A stretch of 64,000 nt of DNA. Origin: CALLPQ01 sp964392325 (lineage in GTDB: Bacteria > Pseudomonadota > Alphaproteobacteria > Caulobacterales > Parvularculaceae). The notes below the pieces were generated by a model, which was given only the letters and a program-made list of their open reading frames with translations, searched no databases and was not told the origin of the DNA. Below are positions 25,209 to 34,822 of this stretch, one piece after another. A program made the translations under genes and the position numbers. Position 1 is the first letter of the stretch, and every line of letters starts with the position of its first letter. The stretch is from NCBI GenBank assembly GCA_964392325.1, contig CAYMPJ010000009.1, forward strand, positions 1-64,000. The letters run 5' to 3'.

Positions 25209-25676
25209 ATGTCAATTTACGACCGTTTAAAAGCCCTCAATATCGAGCTTCCCGATGCAGTTGCCCCCGTTGCCAATTATGTTCCCTATGTCATCACCGG
25301 AAATTTAATTGTTATTTCGGGGCAAATCTCACTTGGTCCAGATGGACTTATCAAGGGAACACTTGGCAAGGACATAACGCTGGAAGATGCGAGCATGGCC
25401 GCACGTCAATGCGGATTAAATATACTGGCGCAATGCGATGGAGCCTGCCGGGAAATTGGCAAAACGCTTGACGATGTGAAACGCATTGTTCGCCTTGGCG
25501 GGTTTGTCGCCTCAACACCGGATTTTTTCGATCAACCCAAAGTGATTAATGGCGCCTCTGATCTGATGGTAGAAGTTTTTGAAGATAAGGGTCGTCATGC
25601 GCGCGCCGCAGTTGGCGTGCCCTCCTTGCCTCTTGGGGCGGCAGTTGAAATCGATGCCATGATTGAAATTGGATAA
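25209..25676 (+). CDS. RidA/YjgF family protein
   Basis: This 155-residue protein belongs to the Rid superfamily, whose archetype hydrolyses reactive enamine/imine intermediates from PLP enzymes. Length is greater than RidA (about 128) and matches the longer subgroup (COG0251, YjgH/Rid-like). Family blocks are VITGNLIVISGQISLGPDG and DDVKRIVRLGGFVASTPDFFDQPKVINGASDLMVEVF. HARAAVGVPSLPLGAAVEIDAMIEI carries the arginine that binds the substrate carboxylate in RidA (R of HARAAVGV). It is the first gene of a four-gene plus-strand run and is 13 bases ahead of the FemAB-like gene. The exact substrate is undetermined. Confidence 0.87.
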   Translation: MSIYDRLKALNIELPDAVAPVANYVPYVITGNLIVISGQISLGPDGLIKGTLGKDITLEDASMAARQCGLNILAQCDGACREIGKTLDDVKRIVRLGGFVASTPDFFDQPKVINGASDLMVEVFEDKGRHARAAVGVPSLPLGAAVEIDAMIEIG

Positions 25677-25689
25677 TCCATAAAAACCC

Positions 25690-26913
25690 ATGCCCACCTC
25701 TAATGGCCACGATAATGATCAGAAAAAGTCTCGCGACGAACTGGCGAACAAGAACCCTGATGACACCACATCGCTTCAGTTGCGCACCCTTGGGTCAATA
25801 AGCGAAATTGATGGGCGTCGCTGGGATGAATTGGCAACAAGCCTCTCGCCTTACAACCCGCTGATAAGCTATTGCTTCTTACAAATATTGGAAGAGAGTG
25901 GGTCAGTAAGGCGCGAAACGGGATGGATGCCCCATCATTTGGTTCTTGAAAAAAACAATGAAATTATTGGTCTGGCTCCGGCATATCTGAAAGGTCATAG
26001 TCAGGGGGAATATGTTTTCGATCATCACTGGGCTGATGCCTATGAGCGCGCGGGCGGGAATTATTTTCCAAAACTTGTTATCGCAAGTCCATTCTCGCCG
26101 GTGCCGGGCCCGCGTCTTTTATGCGCCGACGCCACACTCTATAGTTTATTTGGTCGGGCTATTGCTCAGCTCACAGATAAACTTCAACTATCATCCGCCC
26201 ATATTAATTTTATCCTCTCCGAGGAACAGGATGCCCTAACCGATGTCGGGTTTTTACCGCGGCTCGGTGAGCAATTTCATTGGCAAAATAAAAATTACCA
26301 AAACTTTGATGAATTCCTCGCAGAACTATCTTCTCGCAAACGCAAAACCATACGGGCAGAGCGACGCAAAGCGAACGCCGGCGGAATTCGGATCCAAAAT
26401 TACCGAGGAAATGAAATAAGCCCCGACTATTGGGATAAGTTCTGGATATTTTACCAAGATACTGGAGCTCGCAAATGGGGAAGCCCTTATCTGACGAGAG
26501 AGTGCTTCACCCTCATGAGTGAACGAATGGGTGAAGATTTACTCATGACCCTCGCCTTTGAGCCGGATAATCCTGATCCAATTGCTGCGGCCCTTCACCT
26601 GATTGGAGGAGATACTCTCTATGGTCGATATTGGGGTTGCGCGCATCAGGCAAAATTTTTACATTTTGAGTGTTGCTATTACCAAGCTATCGATTTTGCC
26701 ATAGAAAATGGATTAGCGCGCGTCCAAGCAGGAGCCCAAGGGCATCACAAATTGGCACGTGGATATGAACCTGTACCAACTTACTCCGCGCACTTTATAC
26801 CGAACCCTTCGTTCAGAGATGCAATCGAAAACTATTTAGATCACGAGCGCAAACATACTGAACAAGAAATTGAAGCCTTGAAAAAATTTACGCCCTTCAA
26901 GAAAGCGCCTTGA
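25690..26913 (+). CDS. FemAB-like GNAT-fold acyltransferase (COG3146/PF04339)
   Basis: This 407-residue protein of the FemAB_like (DUF482) group has two tandem GNAT-fold halves and is predicted to transfer an aminoacyl or acyl group, though no substrate has been firmly assigned. The family signature blocks are present: NPLISYCFLQILEESGSV, PAYLKGHSQGEYVFDHHWADAYERAGGNYFPKLVIASPFSPVPGPRLL and SSRKRKTIRAERRKA. DTLYGRYWGCAHQAKFLHFECCYYQAIDFAI and ARVQAGAQGHHKLARGYEPVPTYSAHFI follow. It begins 13 bases after the RidA-like gene and ends 17 bases before the HIT gene, so co-transcription is very likely. That arrangement hints at a shared role in amino-acid metabolism or damage control. Confidence 0.85.
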   Translation: MPTSNGHDNDQKKSRDELANKNPDDTTSLQLRTLGSISEIDGRRWDELATSLSPYNPLISYCFLQILEESGSVRRETGWMPHHLVLEKNNEIIGLAPAYLKGHSQGEYVFDHHWADAYERAGGNYFPKLVIASPFSPVPGPRLLCADATLYSLFGRAIAQLTDKLQLSSAHINFILSEEQDALTDVGFLPRLGEQFHWQNKNYQNFDEFLAELSSRKRKTIRAERRKANAGGIRIQNYRGNEISPDYWDKFWIFYQDTGARKWGSPYLTRECFTLMSERMGEDLLMTLAFEPDNPDPIAAALHLIGGDTLYGRYWGCAHQAKFLHFECCYYQAIDFAIENGLARVQAGAQGHHKLARGYEPVPTYSAHFIPNPSFRDAIENYLDHERKHTEQEIEALKKFTPFKKAP

Positions 26914-26930
26914 AAATTGAGGAACCCCGA

Positions 26931-27365
26931 ATGAGCCTTGAACTCCCCTATGATCCGCAAAATATTTTCGCCAAAATTATTGCCGGTGAAATCCCGTGTA
27001 CCAAAGTTTTTGAGGATGACGCAATACTGTCCTTTATGGACCTTTTCCCTCAATCGCGCGGTCATGCTTTAGTGATTTCCAAAAATGCCAAGGCAACCAA
27101 TCTATTCGATATAGATCAAAACGATTTACAAACACTCATCACAGGCGTGCAAAAACTTGGTAAAGCGATGAAGCAGGCCCTCAATCCGGACGGTATTCGT
27201 CTTGCCCAATTTAACGGCGAAGCAGCCGGACAAACTGTTTTTCATCTGCACTTTCATTTAATTCCCGTCTATGATGGCGCTGCGTTAGGCGCGCACGCTA
27301 ACGGCGGGCAGGTAGACCCGGAAGAGCTCAAGGCTCTTGCCGCCCAAATTGCCAGCCAATTATAA
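26931..27365 (+). CDS. HIT family (histidine triad) nucleotide hydrolase
   Basis: This protein of about 144 residues hydrolyses nucleotide-linked bonds (purine nucleoside phosphoramidates or AMP conjugates in characterised Hint proteins). The N-terminal block NIFAKIIAGEIPCTKVFEDDAILSFMDLFPQSRGHALVI is typical, and the catalytic triad HLHFHLIP starts at residue 105. The frame is open upstream to a TTG at 26910 overlapping the previous stop, but the ATG at 26931 with GAGG eight bases upstream is the natural start. It is the third gene of the RidA-FemAB-HIT-desaturase run. Confidence 0.92.
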   Translation: MSLELPYDPQNIFAKIIAGEIPCTKVFEDDAILSFMDLFPQSRGHALVISKNAKATNLFDIDQNDLQTLITGVQKLGKAMKQALNPDGIRLAQFNGEAAGQTVFHLHFHLIPVYDGAALGAHANGGQVDPEELKALAAQIASQL

Positions 27366-27412
27366 TCTACTAAACCCATACTCCCTTCTGCAATTCACCC
27401 TGAAATTATCAA

Positions 27413-28174
27413 ATGCAAAACCTTATAACCCATGATGTAGTTCAGACCTTCGCCTACTTAACCGGTATTATCTGGCTGCGTTATTTTCTGATTGCTGGAT
27501 TGTTTTATTACCTGTTGTGGATGCGCCCTGAAGAAAAAGTGCGTGCGTTACGCCTTGCGGAGCGCAAACCGCAATCTTCAATAATCTGGCATGAAATAAA
27601 AATGTCACTGGCTTCTTCCGTTATCTACGCTATTCCCGGCGCAATTGTACTGGAAAGTTTCAAAGCAGGAGGAACAGCAATCTATACCGGCAATGTGGGC
27701 CTTATCGGTGTGGTGTATATACCCATCAGTATCTCTGTTTATCTCTTTATACATGATACCTATTTTTACTGGTCACATAGGGCCATGCATCACCCAAAAC
27801 TTTTTAAAGCGACCCACTTAACCCATCATCGCTCCCGTCAACCAACCCCTTGGGCCGCGTTTTCTTTTCATCCTTGGGAGGCTGCCATATCCGCCTGGTT
27901 ATTGCCGCTATGTGCTTTTTTTATTCCCGTGCATGCAGGCGCGGTTTTTTTCTTGCTGATTTACATGACATTTTGCAGCGTCATTAATCATGCGGGCTGG
28001 GAAATTTATCCGCGTTCCCTTCTCGACGGAAAATTTGGTACAATTATTATTTCAGCCAGACATCATAATGTTCACCACAAGGATTATAATGCCAATTATG
28101 GATTATATTTCCGGTTTTGGGATCAATGGATGGGAACCGATAAAGGCCTTGACGAAGGTATCAAGGCCCGTTGA
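27413..28174 (+). CDS. Sterol desaturase / fatty acid hydroxylase family membrane protein
   Basis: This 253-residue di-iron membrane oxygenase has two to four membrane segments (about 20-35, 60-85, 100-118 and 150-185). Histidine boxes typical of the superfamily are HDTYFYWSHRAMHH, HLTHHRS and, near the C-terminus, HHNVHHKDYNANYGLYFRFWDQWMGT. Members hydroxylate or desaturate sterols, carotenoids or fatty acyl groups in the membrane. It is the last gene of the RidA-led operon and converges with the glutamate-synthase-like gene. Substrate cannot be derived. Carotenoid genes, a frequent context, are not visible here. Confidence 0.87.
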   Translation: MQNLITHDVVQTFAYLTGIIWLRYFLIAGLFYYLLWMRPEEKVRALRLAERKPQSSIIWHEIKMSLASSVIYAIPGAIVLESFKAGGTAIYTGNVGLIGVVYIPISISVYLFIHDTYFYWSHRAMHHPKLFKATHLTHHRSRQPTPWAAFSFHPWEAAISAWLLPLCAFFIPVHAGAVFFLLIYMTFCSVINHAGWEIYPRSLLDGKFGTIIISARHHNVHHKDYNANYGLYFRFWDQWMGTDKGLDEGIKAR

Positions 28175-28194
28175 TGTAAACCGTCAATACTGTT

Positions 28195-29694
28195 TTAGAG
28201 TGTAGGAGCGTTACGCTTACAAATTTCATCAAGAGGAATGGACGTTCCGTCAGCTTGTACAATGCGTACGTGATGACGGCGCAAGCCTCTGGCATGAGCT
28301 GCGCCACTAGAATGGGCAATCATGGCAACGTCTTTACGCATTTTCTCAACATAGTTAGCCGCATTGATATATTTGACCTTGGGATCAAGTCCCTCTTGCA
28401 AGCGCTTCTTATGGGTGGTTACCCCAGTCGGGCAATCATTCGTGTTACATTTCAATGCCTGAATACAGCCAATAGAAAACATAAATCCGCGGGCAGTCAC
28501 AACAGTATCAGCGCCCGCACAATAAGCCCAAGCAACTTCCGCCGGCGTCACCAATTTCCCCGATGCCACGACCTTAATCCGGTCTTTCAGGCCCCGACGC
28601 TCTAATATATCGACAAGTGTGGGCAGAGCCTGTTTTAACGGCAAACCAACATTATCCATTAGCGACATGGGCGCAGCGCCCGTGCCTCCATCGCCGCCAT
28701 CAACTGTGATAAAGTCGGGCGCACTTTCATGGCCCCGTTTTTCGATCTCGTCACACAATTTATAGATCCAGCCATAGGCCCCGATAACCGTTTTAAAGCC
28801 TGTCGGTAGTCCCGATACTTCTCTCACATGGGCAATAAAATCCAATAAATCATCAACACTATCCACTTCCGGATGGCGATTAGGGGAGATGGATGCTTCG
28901 CCTTTTGGAATACCGCGAATTTCCGCAATTTCTGCACTCACTTTCGCCGCAGGCAAAATCCCCCCCTTTCCCGGTTTTGCCCCTTGAGCCAGTTTGATTT
29001 CAATCATCTTGACCTGAGGCCGCGCAGCAAGTTTGGCGAGTTTTTCGTCGGATAATGTACCATCATCGTTTCGAACACCATATTTGGCGGTACCGATCTG
29101 GAAGACAATATCCGCATTCCCTTCCAGATGATAAGGAGATAAAGCACCCTCACCGGTATTCATCCAACAATTTGCTTCATTGGCTCCCCTTGATAGGGCT
29201 TGCACGGCAGGTTTTGACAGTGCGCCATAGGACATGCCAGAGATATTGATAATTGATGAAGCCTCATACGGGTTAGGCGTATGCGGACCAAAAATAACCG
29301 GCGGCGGATCGCTTGCCTCTTCATCCAGACGCGGGAATGCGCAATTAACAAAGATAGGCGTTCCAGTTAGGGCCAAATTTCGCGTTGATCCGAATGGTTG
29401 GTTATTATTATGTCCTTTGGCAGATTTATCGATCCATTCGCGCTCTGCCCGGTTAAACGGCATTTCTTCGCGATCCATGGCGAAGAAATATTGACGAAAA
29501 AACTCCCCTAGGCTGGAAAACAAATAGCGAAAACGACCAATAACGGGATAGTTATGTCTGACTGCATTACGGGTCTGCCCGCGATCCACAAAATATAAAA
29601 TGATCACGAGTAAAAACGAGAAGCCAATTGCAAAAACAAACAATGTGGTTAAAAAATTTAATGCCGGTAACGTCACTCTGGTAATAAAGTCCAC
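28195..29694 (-). CDS. FMN-binding glutamate synthase family protein
   Basis: This protein of about 499 residues has an N-terminal hydrophobic stretch (two membrane segments within the first 35 residues) and a glutamate-synthase-like TIM barrel. Recognisable FMN-domain motifs are ISGMSYGALSKPAVQALSRGA, NTGEGALSPYH, KLAQGAKPGKGGILP, TVDGGDGGTGAAP and VVASGKL. The cysteines of CIQALKCNTNDCPTGV match the 3Fe-4S cluster region of GltB. It lacks the amidotransferase and GXGXG domains, as do the stand-alone homologues widespread in bacteria, whose reaction is not settled. The start is a GTG at 29694, backed by AAAGGG seven bases upstream; the longer frame begins with a TTG at 29721. Confidence 0.88.
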   Translation of the reverse strand: MDFITRVTLPALNFLTTLFVFAIGFSFLLVIILYFVDRGQTRNAVRHNYPVIGRFRYLFSSLGEFFRQYFFAMDREEMPFNRAEREWIDKSAKGHNNNQPFGSTRNLALTGTPIFVNCAFPRLDEEASDPPPVIFGPHTPNPYEASSIINISGMSYGALSKPAVQALSRGANEANCWMNTGEGALSPYHLEGNADIVFQIGTAKYGVRNDDGTLSDEKLAKLAARPQVKMIEIKLAQGAKPGKGGILPAAKVSAEIAEIRGIPKGEASISPNRHPEVDSVDDLLDFIAHVREVSGLPTGFKTVIGAYGWIYKLCDEIEKRGHESAPDFITVDGGDGGTGAAPMSLMDNVGLPLKQALPTLVDILERRGLKDRIKVVASGKLVTPAEVAWAYCAGADTVVTARGFMFSIGCIQALKCNTNDCPTGVTTHKKRLQEGLDPKVKYINAANYVEKMRKDVAMIAHSSGAAHARGLRRHHVRIVQADGTSIPLDEICKRNAPTL

Positions 29695-29820
29695 AGTCAA
29701 ACCCTTTTGCTTTAAGATCAAAAATTCAATTGTGTTTTACAGCATTCCTTGTGCTGAGGCATCGCATTCGCCAATTTTTTGCGGATAGTATGACAATACA
29801 TCCACAGATACAAGGCATGC

Positions 29821-30351
29821 CTAGTGCCCTTCAAACTCAATGAGGGTAACCAAATTTTTTCCAAGATCACGTAACTTATCTGCCCCGCCCAGATCAGGAA
29901 GATCAATCACAAATGAACAAAGCTCAATTTTTGCCCCTGCCCTTTCCAGTAAGCGTATGGCTGCAATTGCAGTTCCGCCAGTCGCAATAAGATCATCGAC
30001 CAACAAAACGCGCTCTCCTTTTGTTACCGCATCAGTATGAATTTCCACCTGATCAGTTCCATATTCAAGCTCATAAGACTCGCTCAACGTCTCATATGGC
30101 AATTTGCCCTTTTTACGCACTGGAATAAATCCAACGCTGAGTTGGTGCGCAATAGCACCGCCAAGAAAAAAGCCCCTGGCCTCAATTCCAGCAACCTTAT
30201 CGATTTTAGCACCCGCCAGAGGCTGTACCAGTTCATCGACAACCCGCCGAAAGCCGCGCGCATCATTAAGAAGCGTTGTGATATCCCGAAACATGATTCC
30301 GGGCTTGGGATAATCCGGAATTGTACGGATCAAATCTTTTAAATAAGACAT
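29821..30351 (-). CDS. apt: Adenine phosphoribosyltransferase
   Basis: This purine salvage enzyme makes AMP from adenine and PRPP in the cytoplasm. The 176 residues match the family length (E. coli 183). Visible elements are IPDYPKPGIMFRDITTLL, GIEARGFFLGGAIAHQL (base-binding), FIPVRKKGKLP (flexible loop) and the PRPP loop VLLVDDLIATGGTAIAA. The ATG at 30351 gives the standard N-terminus MSYLKDLIRTIPD; a GTG two codons earlier is also open. The TipN-like gene ends 48 bases upstream on the same strand, so the two may share a transcript. Confidence 0.96.
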   Translation of the reverse strand: MSYLKDLIRTIPDYPKPGIMFRDITTLLNDARGFRRVVDELVQPLAGAKIDKVAGIEARGFFLGGAIAHQLSVGFIPVRKKGKLPYETLSESYELEYGTDQVEIHTDAVTKGERVLLVDDLIATGGTAIAAIRLLERAGAKIELCSFVIDLPDLGGADKLRDLGKNLVTLIEFEGH

Positions 30352-30399
30352 AAGCACTCTGTTTTGTAAGCAAAAGGAGGAGAATGAAGGAATTATGAT

Positions 30400-33351
30400 T
30401 TAAGCGAAATAACCAACAATTTCGCCAATCAGCAAGTAAATCCGCCCTAGAGGAGAACTCAAATATTCTCGCAATTCTTCATCGACCGATGTTGATTGCG
30501 CGGCTTCTTCAAGCAGGCGATCAAACTGTTTGAGAAATTCGCGTATGTCGCTCTCGAATTTCTTATCTCGGCCACTTTCAAGACGAATGCGTTTTTTTAC
30601 ATCTGTCTCATTCAACCGCAAAAGACGGTTAGCAAAAATATTCCGATCCCCGTCCTGAAAACGCTCCAACAATGTTGGCGGACATTCCCCATACAGGCGA
30701 TGATCAAGATTAAGGGTAAATTGCTGAAGGCGATGTATCACTTCATAGGCGCGCGATTCCCGCTCCGAGATAGCCTCCCCGTTCGATGACCGTTTTGGAG
30801 TGACGAAAGCCGCTTCGGGCATTAGATCAATTGTGCCACCCGTTAAAGTCAGAGTGGATTTTTCTACATCGCTTCTTTTATTGGCATTCGTTTTGGGAGA
30901 GGAAATTTGCTTATCCAAATTTAGCGGTATTTCCAGCTCAGACTTTTCGCTGGCGCTTTTCGTGTGGTTAACTTCAGTTGCAGAACTAGTATCGCCCAAA
31001 GGCGTAACGCCATCTGCTGCTGCCAGGATTTCCTTCCAACTGGGGCCGTGCTTGCGATCAATAGTTTTCGCAGACTTGTTTGGCTGTGGGGTAGAATTCA
31101 GCGTTAATGCATCATCCAGATTTTTCGGTAAATTCGATAAGCTTTTAGAAGAATTTGCAGGCTTGTCTGCCGCTCCCGGTTGAGGATCCGATTGCCCATC
31201 GAAAGATAGTTTTTCCTGAACATGATCTTTTGTTACGCGCTCAGAATTTTTATGAGAACGGCTTTGCGCGAGATCCTTTGCCAAATCACTTAGTCGCTCT
31301 AAATCGTCGCGGGGCGTTTTTACGGCTTCTACAAATTTTGCCTTTTTCTCTCCACCCGGATTATCATTGGTAACACCGCTTCCCGATAAAGAGGCTGGCT
31401 TCAAAGGTTTTAAACTCTGATCATTTGGTTTGGAACGAAAATTATCTGATAAACGCTTATCATCATCAGCTGCTTTTTCATCCTTAGTTGATTTATCTCT
31501 AGCCTTATTGGTTACATGCGCGCCATTCGCGTTGGCTTTACCGTCTCTGGATCCTGATCGCCCACCAAGCAGGTTTGGATCAGCTTGAGTTGATGTTTCA
31601 AGTGCCGACATTTTGGTACTATCAGGATAGAACACCGTATCGACTGCATCCTCACTACTTTCCAGTAATTGCGCAGCATTTTTTTCAGCAAGCTTGGCGA
31701 GACTTTCCGTTTGCGTGGCAATCGCTGTCGATAGACGCTCGGCCCGCGCTTTTTGTTCCTCAATCAACTTCTCAAGGCGTTTATTTTCCTCTTCCAGAGC
31801 TTGGTGGGTTGCGGACAGCTCATTTTGTTTCTCCTGAACACTGCTAACTTTAGCTTTGGATGTCTCAAGAGCAGCAGTTGCATTTTTTTCAAGATCCACG
31901 CTGACCTCTTTGGCGATCTTTTCAATTTCTGCATTCGCTGAGGCACTTGCAGACTCCGCAGCTGCGCGGGCAATTTTTGTCGCTTCCGCGCGGGCCAGGC
32001 TAAGAGCTTCTTCACTTGCTTTTTCGTTGGTTTCAGCAATTGCCTTTTTAACAGCCTCGCTATTGGCATTCGCAGACATGTCCGTCAGAGCCTTGGCCGT
32101 AGCCTCCTGACTTTCGCGGGCAATTTTTGCGGCTGCCTCTGCTGCCTCTTTTGATTTTCCTGAAGCAGCCAAAGTTTTCTCGGTCGCCTCATTTAGAGCC
32201 TTGGTTTTTTCCCGTATTTCCTCATCACTGCCGCCAAGCGCTTCAACAAGCTGCCCAAAACTCTCTAGTGCAGTTTTCGTGGCTGTTTCCAATCCTGTTA
32301 GGCGCTCACCAAAGCGCTCTTCCACTTGGCTGGAAACTTCATTTGCTTCATCAATTGCAGCAATATTGGCTTGCGTGCGCTCGGCAATTGCATTTGCAAA
32401 ACCATCCGCCTTTGTATTCAGATCTTCCGTGGCATCAATTAGCTTGGTACGCTCCGCGGCTACCCGCTCGATCGCGCCTGTCGCTTTTAACTCGATCGCC
32501 GTTCCAGCCGTTTCAATTGCATTTACATGTTTTCTTATCATCGCCTCGGCGTCAGCCAGTCGCATCAAAGAAGCATCCAGACCTGCGTTAAGTCCGTCCA
32601 TCTGATCACGGACGACAGAACCAACGGTTTCAACTTGCTGCAAGGCCACACTGTTCGGGCTGGAATAAACACGTGCCGCGGCGGCCATTGCTTCAGCAGC
32701 CTGAGTGGTTGTCATGGCGCGGGAGAGAACATAGCCGCAAAATAAAATCAGGATCGGCACGACCAGGGCGAACATGACAATCCCGAAGGGGTACGCATTC
32801 AGGATCGACCACCCGGAGAAAGTACCATTATTTGCTCTGTAAGACAGGGCATCGCCTAAAGCCCAGCCAAAGACCAAGGCGAAAAACAAGAAACCTGCGG
32901 TTAGGCGTGCAAATTGCCAAGCGCGCCGGGACATTAACTGCCAATCGCGCTCCGCTCCGTCAAAGCCACCCTCTAAGGGATAACTTGCCAGATGCGTATC
33001 AACCAGCTCCGCATGTGTCAGTGGAGGCTCACCCGTTGCATGGGCTTTTACCGCATCTTGCCCACTTGCATTTGGACCAGTGGCCTGGTTCCCATTTTTT
33101 TGAGCCAATGTTCCCTTACCTCGTCTTTCAATTCTGCGCTTATTTGTTCTCTTAGTGTCTTCTATATCTTCCGGGGCTATTAACTCACGTTTTTGCGCAC
33201 CGCGAGAAGAAGGATCAATCGTGTCTTTTTCTGTAGGCTTACTATACCCGGCATTTTGGGATTCACCATCAATATGATCAATGCTGCTATCTTGCTCCTT
33301 CTTAGTCGAGCCAAACCCAAAACTGGACGCCAAATTACTTAATCTAGACAC
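30400..33351 (-). CDS. Large membrane-anchored coiled-coil protein, TipN-like polar factor
   Basis: The 983 residues comprise a basic, disordered cytoplasmic N-terminus (1-145), two membrane segments (about 149-168 and 188-210), and a long Ala/Glu/Lys-rich coiled coil (about 215-580, e.g. IAERTQANIAAIDEANEVSSQVEERF). A charged disordered stretch (580-880) leads to a compact helical C-terminal domain (SRAYEVIHRLQQFTLNLDHRLY ... FLKQFDRLLEEA ... LGRIYLLIGEIVGYF). Size and architecture match Caulobacter TipN (888 residues, two membrane segments then coiled coil), which marks the new pole and interacts with ParA and flagellar factors. The identification rests on architecture and the C-terminal domain type, not on proven orthology. 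The start is a GTG with AGAGGG six bases upstream. Confidence 0.55.
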   Translation of the reverse strand: MSRLSNLASSFGFGSTKKEQDSSIDHIDGESQNAGYSKPTEKDTIDPSSRGAQKRELIAPEDIEDTKRTNKRRIERRGKGTLAQKNGNQATGPNASGQDAVKAHATGEPPLTHAELVDTHLASYPLEGGFDGAERDWQLMSRRAWQFARLTAGFLFFALVFGWALGDALSYRANNGTFSGWSILNAYPFGIVMFALVVPILILFCGYVLSRAMTTTQAAEAMAAAARVYSSPNSVALQQVETVGSVVRDQMDGLNAGLDASLMRLADAEAMIRKHVNAIETAGTAIELKATGAIERVAAERTKLIDATEDLNTKADGFANAIAERTQANIAAIDEANEVSSQVEERFGERLTGLETATKTALESFGQLVEALGGSDEEIREKTKALNEATEKTLAASGKSKEAAEAAAKIARESQEATAKALTDMSANANSEAVKKAIAETNEKASEEALSLARAEATKIARAAAESASASANAEIEKIAKEVSVDLEKNATAALETSKAKVSSVQEKQNELSATHQALEEENKRLEKLIEEQKARAERLSTAIATQTESLAKLAEKNAAQLLESSEDAVDTVFYPDSTKMSALETSTQADPNLLGGRSGSRDGKANANGAHVTNKARDKSTKDEKAADDDKRLSDNFRSKPNDQSLKPLKPASLSGSGVTNDNPGGEKKAKFVEAVKTPRDDLERLSDLAKDLAQSRSHKNSERVTKDHVQEKLSFDGQSDPQPGAADKPANSSKSLSNLPKNLDDALTLNSTPQPNKSAKTIDRKHGPSWKEILAAADGVTPLGDTSSATEVNHTKSASEKSELEIPLNLDKQISSPKTNANKRSDVEKSTLTLTGGTIDLMPEAAFVTPKRSSNGEAISERESRAYEVIHRLQQFTLNLDHRLYGECPPTLLERFQDGDRNIFANRLLRLNETDVKKRIRLESGRDKKFESDIREFLKQFDRLLEEAAQSTSVDEELREYLSSPLGRIYLLIGEIVGYFA

Positions 33352-33699
33352 AAAATTCCCTCTGATTGGCTTAGCCTACCCAGCGACTAAGACAAGCCTT
33401 GTGAGCAAGTTCGAAAAATTTACTTAGCCAATTTTAGCTGTCTTTACCTAGCACATTCCCGCTCTCACGCGCAAAGTTTAGCATCAAAAAGATTTGCCAC
33501 GCCAAACCTTTAAAGCGGCCCTCTATAAGCACCCAATATGCGGGCCCTTCTTAGCGTAACTGTTTCAACACACAAAGCCGTTCCATGAAAAAAAATGACA
33601 AAATAGCGAAAAAACAATGGTTTGGATGGGCCATCCCCAATTTTGTCTTAAGAATGAATTAGGCCCAGACCAAAATATTCATTCAAAATGCACAACTAC
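33352..33699. other. Intergenic region upstream of the TipN-like gene
   Basis: It separates the stop of the polytopic membrane protein gene from the start of the TipN-like gene, both leftward. No terminator with a clear T-tract and no exact CtrA site is seen. Only the AGAGGG ribosome binding site at its left edge is recognisable. Confidence 0.4.
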
Positions 33700-34767
33700 T
33701 CACGCCAATTGGGCACTTCGTTCGATGGGAAAGGATTTAGGTTGATTTCTGGTAGCAGAATTGGGTTTGTTATTTGCCAATGATGGAAGCGCCTTGCGGC
33801 GATATTCTGTCCGCGCACGATTTGCCCCCTTTTCTTGTAAGGTTGTACGCGGATAGGTGGCCTGTGCGTGCTTTAAAATTCCCACACAGAGTACGCCCAA
33901 CCCAAGCGCTAGGAGTGCAAACATGCACATGGTTATCATGAAGAGATGGCCGGGAAGGCCATTATTTGCAAAAAGAAACACTAAACTCGCTAATAGCGGA
34001 CCAAGCATCGCCAAAATTGCTCTTCCATGAGCCAATTGCATCAATGCACCCAAAAATAGGGCGAGCCCTGTGACACCAAAAACCTGAAATCCTATACCTG
34101 CGGTAAAAGCGCGTTCTCCAAATAAAATTAATCCAGCGGAAAAACTAACTGAAAATGCTAGCAGATTGGCAGTATGGCACGCCCGGAAATAGATAGGCCG
34201 GGCGGCAACGCAAGCATCGCCGGTTAGAAATGCGCGGTTGCGTTTAAACAATAAGATACCCGCCGAGCTAACCAATCCCCCCCATATCAGCGCTTGCACG
34301 GGCATGAGCGGCATGATCACAGTGACGAGATAAGCGGTCGCTGCCATGATGATCGCTATCAGTGGCGGGGCCAATTTTGCTAATCGGTCTATCAAATGTA
34401 GGGTGGCACCTCGCGAAGTCTTTTGAATGCTTAAAAAAGTCGCCACTCGCTGGGTGAGCCTTTGTACAATACCATCTTCTGGCTCGGCGACACCCCAAAA
34501 AGAAGGATGCATCTGCGCTGCCAACTCATTCTGCATTTCATGAACTGGACTGAACCCGCCTGATGCAGACCTCATCGGCGCGTTGGTGAGAGACGCCGAA
34601 ATTGGCGTTACTATTGACGCCGAGATTGGAGTTGGATTTGGGGACGAATAACACACCTGGCCAACTTGCTGATTACTCTTATGGTTTTCATAAATCTTCC
34701 CATTTACAGGAAAATTACCTTCTTTTTCGTAATTATGAAGGGCCTGATAACCATTCGAAACAGCCAT
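33700..34767 (-). CDS. Polytopic membrane protein, function unknown
   Basis: This 355-residue protein is not assigned to a named family. A polar 120-residue cytoplasmic N-terminus contains a duplicated PISAS element (TPISASIVTPISASL). About six to seven membrane segments lie between residues 130 and 305 (LAPPLIAIIMAATAYLVTVI, ALIWGGLVSSAGILLF, LLAFSVSFSAGLILF, FQVFGVTGLALFLGAL, LAMLGPLLASLVFLFA and MITMCMFALLALGLGVLCVGIL). A basic tail follows (RTEYRRKALP). The membrane block resembles the N-terminal sensor part of some alphaproteobacterial signalling proteins, but no GGDEF, kinase or other output domain follows. A perfect CtrA-type site lies about 57-71 bases upstream, suggesting cell-cycle control. 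Confidence 0.6.
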   Translation of the reverse strand: MAVSNGYQALHNYEKEGNFPVNGKIYENHKSNQQVGQVCYSSPNPTPISASIVTPISASLTNAPMRSASGGFSPVHEMQNELAAQMHPSFWGVAEPEDGIVQRLTQRVATFLSIQKTSRGATLHLIDRLAKLAPPLIAIIMAATAYLVTVIMPLMPVQALIWGGLVSSAGILLFKRNRAFLTGDACVAARPIYFRACHTANLLAFSVSFSAGLILFGERAFTAGIGFQVFGVTGLALFLGALMQLAHGRAILAMLGPLLASLVFLFANNGLPGHLFMITMCMFALLALGLGVLCVGILKHAQATYPRTTLQEKGANRARTEYRRKALPSLANNKPNSATRNQPKSFPIERSAQLA

Positions 34768-34822
34768 AATTTTTGCCTAAACCGCGTTGTAAATTGCCTA
34801 GGTACTAGTTCGGGCTGCATTG

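Noticed and set aside
31155..32745. Several long plus-strand open frames opposite the coiled-coil gene
   Set aside because: Produced by the biased Ala/Glu/Lys/Ser codon composition of the TipN-like gene; no independent evidence.
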